Below the pieces are notes generated by a model. The model saw nothing but the letters and a program-made list of their open reading frames with translations. It had not been told where the DNA came from and ran no database searches. A program made the translations under genes and the position numbers. A stretch of 53,771 bases of DNA. Source: an uncultured Prevotella sp. GTDB lineage: Bacteria; Bacteroidota; Bacteroidia; Bacteroidales; Bacteroidaceae. Shown piece by piece: positions 9,107 through 18,875 of this stretch. The stretch lies in assembly GCA_905233985.1 (NCBI GenBank), contig CAJOFA010000023.1:1-53771 (forward strand). The letters run 5' to 3'. How positions within the stretch are numbered: the first letter of the stretch is position 1; each line of letters starts with the position of its first letter.

Positions 9107-10510
9107 ATGAAAAAGTACTTACTGATGATGGCAGGACTGCTGATGGCAGGACTGCAAACGGCAACGGCACAAGGCCAAGAAGCCACCGAGGAGCAACAGG
9201 CGCCAAAAGCCTACATTTACCGAATCTACCTGAGCGACAAGGATGGTACACTCTCCCTGCGCAAGCCGCTCCAGATTGTGTCAAAGAAAGCACAGGAGCG
9301 CCGTCAGCGCCAAGGGCTGGAACTCAACGAGACCGACCTGCCCCAGTCACCTAAGTATCTGAAGACTATCCAGAATTTGCCTGGCATACAGCTTATCGGC
9401 GGTAGCCGCTGGCTGAACACAGCATTGGTACGCGTGACTGACACAACAGCTATCGACCGCGTTGCATCTCTCAGCTTCGTGACGGGTACACGCCGTGTAT
9501 GGACACAACCTGACAACAGCGACCCTCTGCCAGATCGCAGCAAATATTCCACAGGCTTTAGCAAATATGACACGCTGAAGAATGTGCCCTACGGTAAGGG
9601 ATTCCACCAAATCAAGGTAATGGGCGGCGACAGTCTCCACGCCGCAGGTTTCCGCGGACAGGGCATGACCATCGCTGTCATCGATGGCGGTTTCTGTAAT
9701 GCCGATGTCATCCCAGCCATCAAGAACATCAACATCCTTGGCAGTCGCGACTTCATCTGCGAGCCTCGCCCCAACATCTTCTACGACACCAGTCACGGAA
9801 CGGGTGTGTTGTCGTGCATGGGGCTCAATGCTCCCTACGTTTTCGTAGGCACAGCACCCGAAGCCAGCTACTGGCTGCTGCGCAGTGAGGACGGACGCAC
9901 CGAGCAGGAAGTTGAGGAAGACTATTGGGTGATGGCTGCAGAGTTTGCAGACTCCGTAGGTGTTGACGTCATCAACACTTCGTTGGGCTATAACAACTTC
10001 GATGACAAGGTGACCAGCCACAAGCTCTGGGAACTGGACGGAAAGACAGCATTCATCTCACGTGCTGCCTCAATGGTAGCCAGCAAGGGCATGGTGCTTG
10101 TCTGCTCAGCAGGCAACAGCGGTGACGAGCCTTGGAAGAAGATTACACCGCCCGCTGACGCTGACAACGTGATAACCGTAGGTGCCCTGACACGCGAGCT
10201 GACCAATGCCAACTTCAGCAGCATCGGCCCGTCGCAGGATGGTCGTGTCAAGCCTGACATCGTTGCTATTGGCAATCCTTCATACCTGATGTACGGTGAG
10301 GGAGAGATTATTCGCGCTAACGGTACGTCATTCTCGTCGCCTACGGCTTGCGGAATGGTGGCCTGTCTGTGGCAGGCACTACCCCACCTCACTGCCTACG
10401 AGTTGATGGAACTCATCCGTAAGAACAGCGACAACGCCCAACACCCCGATAATATCTATGGTTATGGCCTGCCTAACTTCTGGCACGCCTACCTGAACGG
10501 AAAGAAGTAA
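9107..10510 (+). CDS. S8 family serine peptidase (subtilase), secreted
   Basis: This 467-residue protease has a signal peptide (residues 1-21). The subtilisin catalytic residues are Asp193 in AVIDGGF, His230 in DTSHGTGVLS and Ser408 in NGTSFSSPTACG; the oxyanion Asn337 lies in SAGNSG. The stretch 22-185 is probably a propeptide-like N-terminal domain. No C-terminal sorting domain is seen, so it probably acts in the periplasm or at the surface. xseA starts at the base right after its stop codon, an odd partner for a secreted protease. Confidence 0.92.
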   Translation: MKKYLLMMAGLLMAGLQTATAQGQEATEEQQAPKAYIYRIYLSDKDGTLSLRKPLQIVSKKAQERRQRQGLELNETDLPQSPKYLKTIQNLPGIQLIGGSRWLNTALVRVTDTTAIDRVASLSFVTGTRRVWTQPDNSDPLPDRSKYSTGFSKYDTLKNVPYGKGFHQIKVMGGDSLHAAGFRGQGMTIAVIDGGFCNADVIPAIKNINILGSRDFICEPRPNIFYDTSHGTGVLSCMGLNAPYVFVGTAPEASYWLLRSEDGRTEQEVEEDYWVMAAEFADSVGVDVINTSLGYNNFDDKVTSHKLWELDGKTAFISRAASMVASKGMVLVCSAGNSGDEPWKKITPPADADNVITVGALTRELTNANFSSIGPSQDGRVKPDIVAIGNPSYLMYGEGEIIRANGTSFSSPTACGMVACLWQALPHLTAYELMELIRKNSDNAQHPDNIYGYGLPNFWHAYLNGKK

Positions 10511-11797
10511 ATGCAACAGGCACTGACACTCCGTCAACTCAACCTCATGGTGTGCGACGCCATTGAGATGCACCTGCCCGATGAATACTGGGTGCAGGCT
10601 GAGTTGGCGGAGTGTCGTGAGCATGGGGGACATTGCTACATGGAGCTCATTGAGCGCGACGATCGGGGAAACACCCCTATAGCACGTGCTTCAGCCAAGT
10701 GTTGGCGGCAGACATGGACTATAGTCAAACCCCATTTTGAGCGCACCACGGGTCAACCGCTACATGCAGGAATGAAAGTGATGCTCAAAGTGTATGCCCA
10801 GTTTCACGAGGCCTATGGCTTTTCGTGGATTGTCAACGACATTGACCCTACCTACACCATCGGCGACCAAGCCCGCCGTCGGCAGGAAATCATCAAGCAA
10901 CTCAAGGAAGAAGGTGTATTTGACCTGCAACACGAACTGCAGTTGCCGCTCTTCTGTCAACGCATTGCGGTAATCTCAAGCGCCACAGCTGCCGGCTATG
11001 GTGATTTCTGCCGCCAGTTGGAGGATAATGCCTACGGCTTTTGCTTCCATACCAAGTTGTTTGAAGCCATCATGCAAGGCGAACAGGTGGAACAGAGCAT
11101 CATTGCTGCACTCAACCGAATCTATAGTGTGGAAGACGCGAAGTTTGACTGCGTCGTTATCATCCGAGGTGGTGGTGCCACAGCCGACCTCAGCGGCTTC
11201 GATACGCTGGCATTGGCGGAGAACGTGGCGAACTTCCCCATTCCCATCATTACCGGCATCGGTCACGAGCGCGACGAGAGCATTCTCGATATGGTAAGCC
11301 ATACGAGAGTAAAAACGCCAACAGCAGCTGCCGCCCTACTCATTGACCATCTGGCCGAGACACTCCACCGCATTGAAGAGTCACAGCGTCGCCTCATGCT
11401 GTCTATCACCACGAAGATTACCCATCATAAATCACAGATTTCCAACCTCTCTACGCTCATTCCTACGCTGGCGATGCGCACCTTGACCAACGGGCGTCAT
11501 CGTATTGAACTACTGGAAAGTCGTCTGCCCGTAGCCATCGAGCGACGACTGACCGAGCAGAAGCACCGTTTGGAGCGTATCAACTTGCAGTTGCAAGGCT
11601 TCGACCCCCAACTATTGCTCACCCGAGGCTACAGCATCACATTGCACGAAGGCCGCGCCGTACGTGACCCCAAGCAGTTGAAAGTAGGAGACGAAATAGA
11701 AACACGTGTAGAAAAAGGAACCTTTAAGTCAAAGGTAAAAGGGAAAGAAGGTAAGAAAGTAAAAACGAATAAAAATGAACGAAGAACAGAAATATGA
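10511..11797 (+). CDS. xseA: Exodeoxyribonuclease VII large subunit
   Basis: This 428-residue catalytic subunit of exonuclease VII degrades single-stranded DNA in repair. It has an N-terminal OB-fold (EMHLPDEYWVQAELAEC to near residue 115), the catalytic core with RIAVISSATAAGYGDFC, VVIIRGGGATADLSGFD and TGIGHERDESILD, then a helical region and the LTRGYSIT segment. The last 25 codons are Lys-rich and match a local AAAGGTAAAA-type simple repeat, so they may be a late addition. It overlaps xseB by 23 bp. Confidence 0.95.
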   Translation: MQQALTLRQLNLMVCDAIEMHLPDEYWVQAELAECREHGGHCYMELIERDDRGNTPIARASAKCWRQTWTIVKPHFERTTGQPLHAGMKVMLKVYAQFHEAYGFSWIVNDIDPTYTIGDQARRRQEIIKQLKEEGVFDLQHELQLPLFCQRIAVISSATAAGYGDFCRQLEDNAYGFCFHTKLFEAIMQGEQVEQSIIAALNRIYSVEDAKFDCVVIIRGGGATADLSGFDTLALAENVANFPIPIITGIGHERDESILDMVSHTRVKTPTAAAALLIDHLAETLHRIEESQRRLMLSITTKITHHKSQISNLSTLIPTLAMRTLTNGRHRIELLESRLPVAIERRLTEQKHRLERINLQLQGFDPQLLLTRGYSITLHEGRAVRDPKQLKVGDEIETRVEKGTFKSKVKGKEGKKVKTNKNERRTEI

Positions 11798-11969
11798 AGA
11801 GGCACTTGCCCAGCTGGAAACCATTGTACGAAAAATGGAAGCCAACGAGTATGACATAGACGAAATCGCTGCACAACTAAAAGTTGCACAGCGACTCATT
11901 AAGTTCTGTCAGGACAAACTGACCCGTACAGAGGAGGAACTCTTAAAAATACAGGCCGAACGAGAGTGA
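11775..11969 (+). CDS. xseB: Exodeoxyribonuclease VII small subunit
   Basis: This 64-residue helical protein has the XseB pattern: YEEALAQLETIVRKMEANE, then AAQLKVAQRLIKFCQDKL. Several small subunits bind each XseA and are needed for activity. The start lies inside the end of xseA, so the two are probably coupled. Its last 27 bp overlap the end of the convergent outer-membrane gene. Confidence 0.93.
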   Translation: MNEEQKYEEALAQLETIVRKMEANEYDIDEIAAQLKVAQRLIKFCQDKLTRTEEELLKIQAERE

Positions 11970-12788
11970 GTGGAACTGCGGTCCACAGTCGTTCTTGAGC
12001 ACGCTCATCGGGCAATACTTGCAATAGAGTCCTACGCCGTAGAGTTTCAAAATACCCATAAAGTCAACCGTCACAGGACGCTGACCAATTTTCTTTGTCG
12101 TCAGTTCTGTTTCTACATCCCCCATCTCGTAACCCGACGTAAGGCTGCCATACACATTGAAGTTGACAACGGGACCAACACTGAACTTAATGTCGCCCTT
12201 GCGGTCAAATTTCTGCGTAAAAAGCAGGGGAATAGAGATATTAAACACGTTAATGGAAGAATATCTGTGGCCAGCATTAGCGGGATAATCAGCCAAGCCT
12301 ATCACACCAGCATCATCTTTCATAAACATCTTTTCGGTACTAAGCCCGTAGTGATGCCAACCTAACTGGAAGCCTGCAGAATAAGTCTGCCATACACACT
12401 TCGGTGTATAGTCATACTGGATTACAGTCCAAAATAATTCCCAAGACTTGAACGGGGCAAAGCTCATCTCGTCAGGCACATTAGTCGGAGTAGCTATACC
12501 AACACCAAAATGCATGGACAGGTCATGCACCTTGCAGGTATCATCATCCTCCTTGTATTCACGCGATGTCTTCACTAAATCGTTGCCGGACAGACAGACG
12601 GTAGATTCATAGACGTTCTTACCTTCATCATCATAACCACGGACGACCTTCACCTGCTGTGAAGTGTTGTCATTTACAATAATTACCTTCTTTGCATGTT
12701 TAATGACGGTGGTGTCATTTGGTTCGAAATCATGAGCTGCAACACTTATGCTCACAGCCAACGCCATTAATGTTAATAATCTCTTCAT
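11943..12788 (-). CDS. Probable outer-membrane beta-barrel protein, function unknown
   Basis: This 281-residue protein has a signal peptide (MKRLLTLMALAVSISVAA) followed by a short acidic stretch. The remainder alternates aromatic and polar residues (VWQTYSAGFQLGWHHYGL, INVFNISIPLLFTQ, DIKFSVGPVVNFNVYG) and ends in LSFGLYF. A terminal Phe after alternating residues is typical of outer-membrane barrels. I do not recognise the family. It is monocistronic, with a -7 element TACCTTTG (12839-12846) but no clear -33. It overlaps xseB at the 3' end. Confidence 0.75.
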   Translation of the reverse strand: MKRLLTLMALAVSISVAAHDFEPNDTTVIKHAKKVIIVNDNTSQQVKVVRGYDDEGKNVYESTVCLSGNDLVKTSREYKEDDDTCKVHDLSMHFGVGIATPTNVPDEMSFAPFKSWELFWTVIQYDYTPKCVWQTYSAGFQLGWHHYGLSTEKMFMKDDAGVIGLADYPANAGHRYSSINVFNISIPLLFTQKFDRKGDIKFSVGPVVNFNVYGSLTSGYEMGDVETELTTKKIGQRPVTVDFMGILKLYGVGLYCKYCPMSVLKNDCGPQFHSLSFGLYF

Positions 12789-12886
12789 TTTCTTGTCAGT
12801 TTAGTATAAACATTTAAAATTATCCTGTTTTCGGGGTGCAAAGGTAAACATTTATTTTAAAACAGAACATTTTTTGCGTCTTTTTG

Positions 12887-12917
12887 TTGCATAGATGCCT
12901 ATTTTTATGTAATTTTG
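12887..12917 (+). promoter_or_regulatory. Promoter of ilvE-trmB
   Basis: TTG (12887-12889), 20 bp, TAATTTTG (12910-12917), about 65 bp upstream of the ilvE start. Confidence 0.6.
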
Positions 12918-12981
12918 CACGCGTTCAACAAAGAGAAACAAGACAGACAACAAAAACAAGAAACATATAAACATAAACATT

Positions 12982-13998
12982 ATGAAGAATTTAGACTGGG
13001 GAAATCTGTCGTTCGGTTACATGAAGACCGACTACAATGTCCGCTGTTACTACCGCGATGGAAAATGGGGCGAGATAGAAGTCTGCTCCGATGAGTATCT
13101 GAACCTGCACATGGCAGCTACCTGCCTGCATTATGGTCAGGAAGCCTTTGAGGGACTGAAAGCCTACCGCTGCAAGGACGGCAAGGTACGCATCTTCCGT
13201 GTTGACGAGAACGCTGCCCGTCTGCAGTCAACCTGCCGCGGCATTATGATGCCCGAGGTCAGCACGGAGCTGTTTACGGAAATGGTTAAGAAGGTGGTTC
13301 GTTTGAATCAGGAGTGGATTCCCACTTACGAGAGTGGCGCCACACTCTATATCCGTCCGCTGCTCATCGGCACAAGCGCACAAGTTGGTGTGCATCCCGC
13401 TAAGGAATACTGCTTCCTTATCTTCGTCACACCTGTAGGTCCGTATTTCAAGGGTGGTTTCGCTGCTAATCCCTATGTCATCATCCGCGACTACGACCGC
13501 TCTGCACCCCTCGGAACGGGTAAGTACAAGGTGGGCGGCAACTATGCAGCTTCGCTCTTTGCCAATAATCTGGCACACGAGAAGGGCTACGCCTGTGAGT
13601 TCTACCTCGACGCAAAGGAGAAGAAATACATGGATGAGTGCGGAGCTGCCAACTTCTTCGGCATCAAGGACAACACATACATCACACCTAAGTCAACCTC
13701 TATCCTGCCCTCTATTACCAACAAGAGTCTGATGCAGGTTGCTGAGGACTTGGGCATGAAGGTGGAGCGACGTCCTATTCCTGAGGATGAATTGGAAACC
13801 TTCGAGGAGGCAGGTGCCTGCGGAACGGCAGCTGTCATCAGTCCTATCAGTTACATTGACGACCTGGATACAGGTAAGCGCTACTCATTCGGCGACAAGC
13901 CCGGTCCCGTCTCCAAGAAACTCTTTGACACGTTGCGTGGCATCCAGTATGGTGAGATAGAGGACAAACACGGCTGGACAACAGTGGTGATTGAGTAA
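12982..13998 (+). CDS. ilvE: Branched-chain amino acid aminotransferase
   Basis: This 338-residue fold-type IV PLP enzyme carries out the last step of Leu, Ile and Val synthesis. The PLP lysine is Lys183 in [25 protein letters not shown] (53-63) and [15 protein letters not shown] near the C-terminus are BCAT signatures. Length matches the eukaryote-like BCAT group common in Bacteroidetes. Stop and the trmB start overlap by one base (TAATG), so the two are probably coupled. Confidence 0.95.
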   Translation: MKNLDWGNLSFGYMKTDYNVRCYYRDGKWGEIEVCSDEYLNLHMAATCLHYGQEAFEGLKAYRCKDGKVRIFRVDENAARLQSTCRGIMMPEVSTELFTEMVKKVVRLNQEWIPTYESGATLYIRPLLIGTSAQVGVHPAKEYCFLIFVTPVGPYFKGGFAANPYVIIRDYDRSAPLGTGKYKVGGNYAASLFANNLAHEKGYACEFYLDAKEKKYMDECGAANFFGIKDNTYITPKSTSILPSITNKSLMQVAEDLGMKVERRPIPEDELETFEEAGACGTAAVISPISYIDDLDTGKRYSFGDKPGPVSKKLFDTLRGIQYGEIEDKHGWTTVVIE

Positions 13999-14768
13999 TG
14001 AGCAAAGGCAAACTGGCAAAGTTCGCTGACATGGCGACTTATGATAACGTGTTCCAGTACCCTTACGGGACGCTGGAACACGTTGATTTTCCCCTGCGTG
14101 GACGCTGGCATGATGATTACTTTCACAACCCCAACCCCATCATCTTGGAACTGGGCTGCGGAAAAGGCGAATATACCGTAGGGTTAGGAAAGATATTCCC
14201 CGATAAGAACTTCATCGGCGTGGACATCAAGGGTGCTCGTATGTGGACCGGTGCGACACATGCCGTTAAAGATGGCATGACAAACGTGGCATTCCTACGC
14301 ACGAACATCGAGATTATCGACCGTTTCTTTGCTGAGAATGAAGTACAGGAGATATGGCTGACATTCTGCGACCCGCAGATGAAGAACCCGCGCAAACGGC
14401 TCACCAGTACCTTCTTCATGCAACGCTACCGCCGCTTTCTTATTGACAGTGGCATCATCCACTTGAAAACCGACTCCAATTTTCTCTTCACCTATACCAC
14501 CTATATGGTAGAGAAAAATCACCTCCCCGTACTGTTGTCCACCCAAGACTTATACTCAGAATTCTCCAACAACTCTGATTTCTCCGATGCAGCATCTATT
14601 CAAACCTACTATGAACAGATGTGGATAGAGCGCGGACTCAGCATTAAGTACATACAGTTTCGTCTGCCACGTGAAGGAGAGTTGGAGGAGCCGAACATTG
14701 AGATTCCGCTTGATGAATACCGCTCCTACCACCGCGACAAGCGCAGCTCGCTTGAGGTAAGCAAATAA
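13998..14768 (+). CDS. trmB: tRNA (guanine-N7-)-methyltransferase
   Basis: This 256-residue SAM-dependent enzyme makes m7G46 in tRNA. The SAM-binding [11 protein letters not shown] lies at residues 50-60, [10 protein letters not shown] near 75-84, and the family motif [13 protein letters not shown] near 128 replaces the usual FPDPWPKKRH version, as in other Bacteroidetes. It is the last gene before a strong terminator. Confidence 0.92.
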   Translation: MSKGKLAKFADMATYDNVFQYPYGTLEHVDFPLRGRWHDDYFHNPNPIILELGCGKGEYTVGLGKIFPDKNFIGVDIKGARMWTGATHAVKDGMTNVAFLRTNIEIIDRFFAENEVQEIWLTFCDPQMKNPRKRLTSTFFMQRYRRFLIDSGIIHLKTDSNFLFTYTTYMVEKNHLPVLLSTQDLYSEFSNNSDFSDAASIQTYYEQMWIERGLSIKYIQFRLPREGELEEPNIEIPLDEYRSYHRDKRSSLEVSK

Positions 14769-14775
14769 ATATAAT

Positions 14776-14805
14776 AAAAGGAACGTGCACATGTACGTTC
14801 CTTTT
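14776..14805. terminator. Terminator after trmB
   Basis: A perfect 11-bp stem (14776-14786 and 14795-14805) with an 8-nt loop and T/A runs on either side lies between trmB and the convergent TPR lipoprotein gene. It can act in both directions. Confidence 0.88.
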
Positions 14806-14834
14806 TATTTATAAGTTAGAAAATGTCTTTGACG

Positions 14835-17018
14835 TCAGCGCAGAATCTGCACTTGCTTGATTTCCGAGTTAGCTCCTTTATAGACAATGTCGATGCGGAA
14901 GTTGACGAAGTCGCTATAGATAAATAGCGGCAATTCCTCCTCGTATTGAGGCACATAGTCAAACACAAGATGAATGGACGTCCCCTGTAAGTAATTTTCC
15001 ACGGGCGAAAGCGCCTCCTCTCCGTCGATGGCACGAAGCGAGAACACAGGGTCAATCATCGTCAGCACACGCGGCAGCTCTATCTTCAAATCGTTGTCAG
15101 GACTTGAGAACCAACCACAGAACTTATCCCACCAACTACGCTCCTCTGCGGGGTCTTCCTCTGGAGGCAGCACTTTAATGCTTCCTTCTTCTTGCAGCGT
15201 ACTGCGCAACTTGTCAGGACTGAGCGAGTAGTTGCGCAGGTATTCCTGACGGTCGCGTTCAAGTTGAGCATTGCGATTGCTATCACCACTACGCAGTTGG
15301 TCGAGGATATGCGAACGCTTATATTTCACGTCATCCACCCAGCAGATACGGTTATCGGTAACAGCAATAGCACGGATGCGGGTAATGTCGTCATAGTTCT
15401 TGCCGGGATAGGTAATGCGCAGCGTATCGAAGTCGGCTGTGGAATGCTTGCTGATAATGTTCATCGTACGCGGCACCTTCACCACATCATACTCATTGGT
15501 GTACATACCCGTGTAGTGAATGCAAAGGAACAGTCGTACGTTCTCCAAGTCGAGATCACTACGGTTGTTGAGCTTCACATTCAACAGGTCATCGCTATTC
15601 CAGAACAGCCACTCCGACTCTGGTTCGACCTCGACATCCAGGAAAGCGTGTTCAATGAGCAATTGCTTGAAAGGACCGTAAAGATGCTCCTCACAGAACT
15701 GCATATCGCTGAGCAGCGCATCGTAGATGCCTTGATTGCCGCGACGGAAGAAGTGGTTGAAAATTTCCTGCCGTGCCTCATCATTCTTCCCCTGGTCGGC
15801 ATAATGACGGGCTTTCAGCAGATTGGGGCTGAACATGCCGTAGCCTTCCATCGTTGAAGCATAGAGCTGGCGCAAATACTGTCCTTCGGGGGTTTTGCTC
15901 AAGTAAGTACGCGTACTATAGGCATCAAGCATATCGGTGAGTTGGGCTGCCTGCCGCGGATATTCTATGCTCGCCTGATTGAAATAGGATAAGGCAGCAC
16001 GCTCGTCGCCGAGCTTCTGAGCCATGAGTCCCTTCATGACAAGCGCCGGAGCTGTCTTCGAGGGATATTGCTCCATATAGTTGTCGAGTGTGCGGTTAGC
16101 CTCAACAAGCTTAGCGTTCATACTCGTCGGCTGAGGATTAAGCGTGTCAGGCAACGTCAGCTCGGGTTGGCTGCTGATTGGCAACTGCTCCTGCGTTTGC
16201 TGCTCAGCCGAGCCCTGAATGATGAGGGCCATCGACTGCAACAACTGAGCCTCGCCATTATTAGGATACTTCTGCAGGATGCGTCGTGTGTGTCCCAGTG
16301 CCTCATTCGTTCGACCACCATAGAGGTCGAGGTAGGCAGCGTCCTTCTCCACACACAGCGCATCATACTCCTTCATATACTTATGATAGATGGGAGCATA
16401 GTCGGTCAGATACTTCAAGTAGGAGCCTCGTAGCTTCTCTATCTCACCTTTGATCTTCGATTTCAGTTTTTTGTCCTCCTCAAACTGGGCAAAAGCCGCA
16501 TCGGTGGCTTTCGCTGCGTCAGCGTTCTGATGGATGTCGAGGATAGAGAATGGGTTGCCGGCAATGATACCCACCAGTTTCATCGGGTCGTCAATGGCAG
16601 TTGCACCTTTAGCAGCACTACGTGCTAACATCCACATATCGGAGAGCTGTTCGTCCTGCGACTGCATCTTATACATATACTGTAGCACAGGAAGCAGTTT
16701 CTGCTTGGCCTCTATCACGTCAGGAGCCACACCGGTATAATCCTGCTTAGCCATATACTCCAAGAACTCGTTGAAGTTCTTAGACTTCACCTGTGCAATC
16801 TCCAATGCATTGATAATGCGAACGGTCTTCTCGATGTCGTAGTCACGATTCGACACCAAGTCGTCGCGTTGGTTCAGAGCCTCGTAAGCAGGCACAAACT
16901 GGTCTACGGGCTTGAAGTTGGCCAAATCCAGTTCATCGCTGGTCAGGGGCGTGTCGCAACCAGCGAAAACCAGCAGGAGCGCAACCACACAGATAGGGAA
17001 AAACTTGATATGCTTCAT
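14835..17018 (-). CDS. Large TPR-containing lipoprotein, function unknown
   Basis: This 727-residue protein has a lipoprotein signal peptide ending in VFAGC (Cys21). The middle, roughly residues 200-400, is helical with TPR-like units (GEAQLLQSMALI, APALVMKGLMAQKLGDERAALSYF). The C-terminal part looks beta-rich and ends ANSEIKQVQILR. It probably faces the periplasm or cell surface. The PAS-like protein gene is 32 bp upstream and shares the promoter at 17591-17621. I do not recognise a named family. Confidence 0.72.
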   Translation of the reverse strand: MKHIKFFPICVVALLLVFAGCDTPLTSDELDLANFKPVDQFVPAYEALNQRDDLVSNRDYDIEKTVRIINALEIAQVKSKNFNEFLEYMAKQDYTGVAPDVIEAKQKLLPVLQYMYKMQSQDEQLSDMWMLARSAAKGATAIDDPMKLVGIIAGNPFSILDIHQNADAAKATDAAFAQFEEDKKLKSKIKGEIEKLRGSYLKYLTDYAPIYHKYMKEYDALCVEKDAAYLDLYGGRTNEALGHTRRILQKYPNNGEAQLLQSMALIIQGSAEQQTQEQLPISSQPELTLPDTLNPQPTSMNAKLVEANRTLDNYMEQYPSKTAPALVMKGLMAQKLGDERAALSYFNQASIEYPRQAAQLTDMLDAYSTRTYLSKTPEGQYLRQLYASTMEGYGMFSPNLLKARHYADQGKNDEARQEIFNHFFRRGNQGIYDALLSDMQFCEEHLYGPFKQLLIEHAFLDVEVEPESEWLFWNSDDLLNVKLNNRSDLDLENVRLFLCIHYTGMYTNEYDVVKVPRTMNIISKHSTADFDTLRITYPGKNYDDITRIRAIAVTDNRICWVDDVKYKRSHILDQLRSGDSNRNAQLERDRQEYLRNYSLSPDKLRSTLQEEGSIKVLPPEEDPAEERSWWDKFCGWFSSPDNDLKIELPRVLTMIDPVFSLRAIDGEEALSPVENYLQGTSIHLVFDYVPQYEEELPLFIYSDFVNFRIDIVYKGANSEIKQVQILR

Positions 17019-17050
17019 TTTTGTATGCGAATGGTTTGATTTGTTCTTAT

Positions 17051-17542
17051 TTATTCTTTTTCCGACTCAATAACCGTCACCAGCATGTGAGGCTCATCAC
17101 CCACATAGACACGTTTACCTGAGAGGCGCACGTTGACTTCTTCCGGCACGTTGGCAATAGAGTAAAGCGTCATCACAGCCGACACGTCATTGAAGTCATG
17201 CTTCTGCTTAAACGCATTGGTTATGACATAGCGCACCGGACATGTACTACAGGCAAACCCCGTGCCACACTCTCCACAGTCTTCACCCTCCCGACAACGC
17301 AAGACATTTCCCAGTCTGTAAGGAAGTACATGCCGGCGTTCAGGATTCAACTCATAATAGTTGGTGTCCTGCACATCCATATTCTTGTCTATCAAGAACA
17401 TATAGCAGCCCTCGGCAGCACTAATCTGCTCATGAAGAGCGCGACGGTCGCTACGTTTCTGCATGATTCTCCGCCCTAACTGCAAAAGCAGCAACAGAGC
17501 GATGACAGCTATGACAACAAGTCCCAAAACTTGGTAATCCAT
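17051..17542 (-). CDS. Membrane-anchored Cys-rich PAS-like protein
   Basis: The 163-residue protein has one N-terminal membrane helix (residues 4-21), a basic stretch, then one compact domain. That domain starts like a PAS fold (CYMFLIDKNMDVQDTN) and contains five close cysteines (83, 89, 92, 98, 101) in the pattern C-x5-C-x2-C-x5-C-x2-C after LGNVLR. The same Cys cluster occurs in PAS domains of some sensor kinases, but here no kinase or output domain follows. It may bind a metal, cluster or other cofactor; this is inference. It is first in an operon with the TPR lipoprotein. Confidence 0.7.
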   Translation of the reverse strand: MDYQVLGLVVIAVIALLLLLQLGRRIMQKRSDRRALHEQISAAEGCYMFLIDKNMDVQDTNYYELNPERRHVLPYRLGNVLRCREGEDCGECGTGFACSTCPVRYVITNAFKQKHDFNDVSAVMTLYSIANVPEEVNVRLSGKRVYVGDEPHMLVTVIESEKE

Positions 17543-17590
17543 ATCGTTTTCTTACGTCTTACGTATATTATCACTATTGGTTTTTGCGTG

Positions 17591-17621
17591 CAAAGATATG
17601 AAAAATCGAGAATAGAACAAA
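17591..17621 (-). promoter_or_regulatory. Promoter of the PAS-like/TPR lipoprotein operon
   Basis: On the minus strand TTTG (17618-17621), 19 bp, TATCTTTG (17591-17598). It is divergent from the mrp promoter 40 bp away. Confidence 0.78.
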
Positions 17622-17638
17622 AGAAAACAAAAGAAAAG

Positions 17639-17669
17639 TTGGCTTTTTGCTCACTATTTCATACCTTTG
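17639..17669 (+). promoter_or_regulatory. Promoter of the Mrp/ApbC gene
   Basis: TTG (17639-17641), 20 bp, TACCTTTG (17662-17669), about 30 bp upstream of ATG 17702. Confidence 0.7.
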
Positions 17670-17701
17670 CACGAAAAATCGTCAAATAGTAAAATATTAA
17701 T

Positions 17702-18850
17702 ATGGTACTTTACCCACAACTCATTATGGACGCGCTGGCTACGGTGACGTATGCCGGCACAAAGAAGAACTTGGTTGAAAGTCAGATGGTGGCAGATACA
17801 CCGTCTGTTGCAGCCCCGCAGAACGAGGGTGACTCATGGAAGGTGAAGGTAGTGTTAGAGTTTCCACGCGACACCGACCCGTTTCTCAAGTCAACGGTAA
17901 AAGCAGCCGAAGCCGCTATAAAATACCATTGTGCTCAGGTCTTCGGCGGGTCACCTGCCGAGGTTCCTGTCATGGTGGAGATAGAAACGGAGTTCAAGTC
18001 GAAGCCGCGTCCTGAAGTAGGTAAGATGCTGCCCGACGTGAAGAATATCATTGCCGTCAGCAGCGGCAAGGGTGGCGTGGGCAAGAGCACGGTGGCTGCC
18101 AACCTCGCCATCGCGTTAGCACGTTTAGGCTACAAGGTCGGGCTATTGGACTGCGACATCTTCGGTCCTTCGATGCCCAAGATGTTTGAGGTGGAAGATG
18201 CCCGCCCTTACGCTGTCAACGTGGATGGCCGTGACCTCATTGAGCCCATTGAGAAATATGGTGTCAAGCTGCTCAGCATCGGATTCTTCGTCAGCCCCGA
18301 CACCGCTACGCTCTGGCGTGGAGGTATGGCAACGAATGCCCTGAAGCAGCTCATTGCCGATACCGACTGGGGTGAACTCGACTATTTTATTCTTGACACA
18401 CCTCCAGGCACCAGCGATATCCATCTGACGCTGCTGCAGACACTTGCCATCACAGGTGCCATCATCGTCAGCACACCCCAACAGGTGGCACTGGCCGATG
18501 CTCGTAAGGGTATTGATATGTATCGTAATGAGAAGGTAAACGTGCCCATCCTCGGACTGGTGGAGAACATGGCATGGTTCACGCCTGCCGAACTGCCCGA
18601 GAACCGTTACTACATCTTCGGCAAGGAGGGCTGCAAGCAGCTGGCCGAGGAGATGCAGGTTCCCCTACTCGCCCAGATACCGCTGGTACAGGGCATCTGC
18701 GAGAGTGGCGACAAGGGAGAGCCCGCTGCCTTGAGCAGCGAAACGATGACGGGCCTTGCCTTTATCAACCTCGCCCAAAGCGTGGTTACCGTCGTGAACC
18801 GTCGCAACGCAGAACTGCCCAAGACAAAGATTGTGGGGATTCAAAAGTAA
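17702..18850 (+). CDS. apbC: Mrp/NBP35-type iron-sulfur cluster carrier ATPase
   Basis: The 382-residue protein has an N-terminal MIP18/DUF59-like domain (about 1-100), then a deviant Walker A P-loop GKGGVGKST at 122-130, DCDIFGPSMPK and DTPPGTSDIHLT. Mrp proteins carry Fe-S clusters to targets. The CxxC pair that usually holds the bridging cluster after the VENM motif is absent; the region near 290-308 reads NMAWFTPAELPENRYYIFG. Cluster binding may therefore differ. A second ATG at 17729 is a possible alternative start. Confidence 0.9.
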   Translation: MVLYPQLIMDALATVTYAGTKKNLVESQMVADTPSVAAPQNEGDSWKVKVVLEFPRDTDPFLKSTVKAAEAAIKYHCAQVFGGSPAEVPVMVEIETEFKSKPRPEVGKMLPDVKNIIAVSSGKGGVGKSTVAANLAIALARLGYKVGLLDCDIFGPSMPKMFEVEDARPYAVNVDGRDLIEPIEKYGVKLLSIGFFVSPDTATLWRGGMATNALKQLIADTDWGELDYFILDTPPGTSDIHLTLLQTLAITGAIIVSTPQQVALADARKGIDMYRNEKVNVPILGLVENMAWFTPAELPENRYYIFGKEGCKQLAEEMQVPLLAQIPLVQGICESGDKGEPAALSSETMTGLAFINLAQSVVTVVNRRNAELPKTKIVGIQK

Positions 18851-18875
18851 AGCGAAGGGTAAAACTGCGTGAAGG

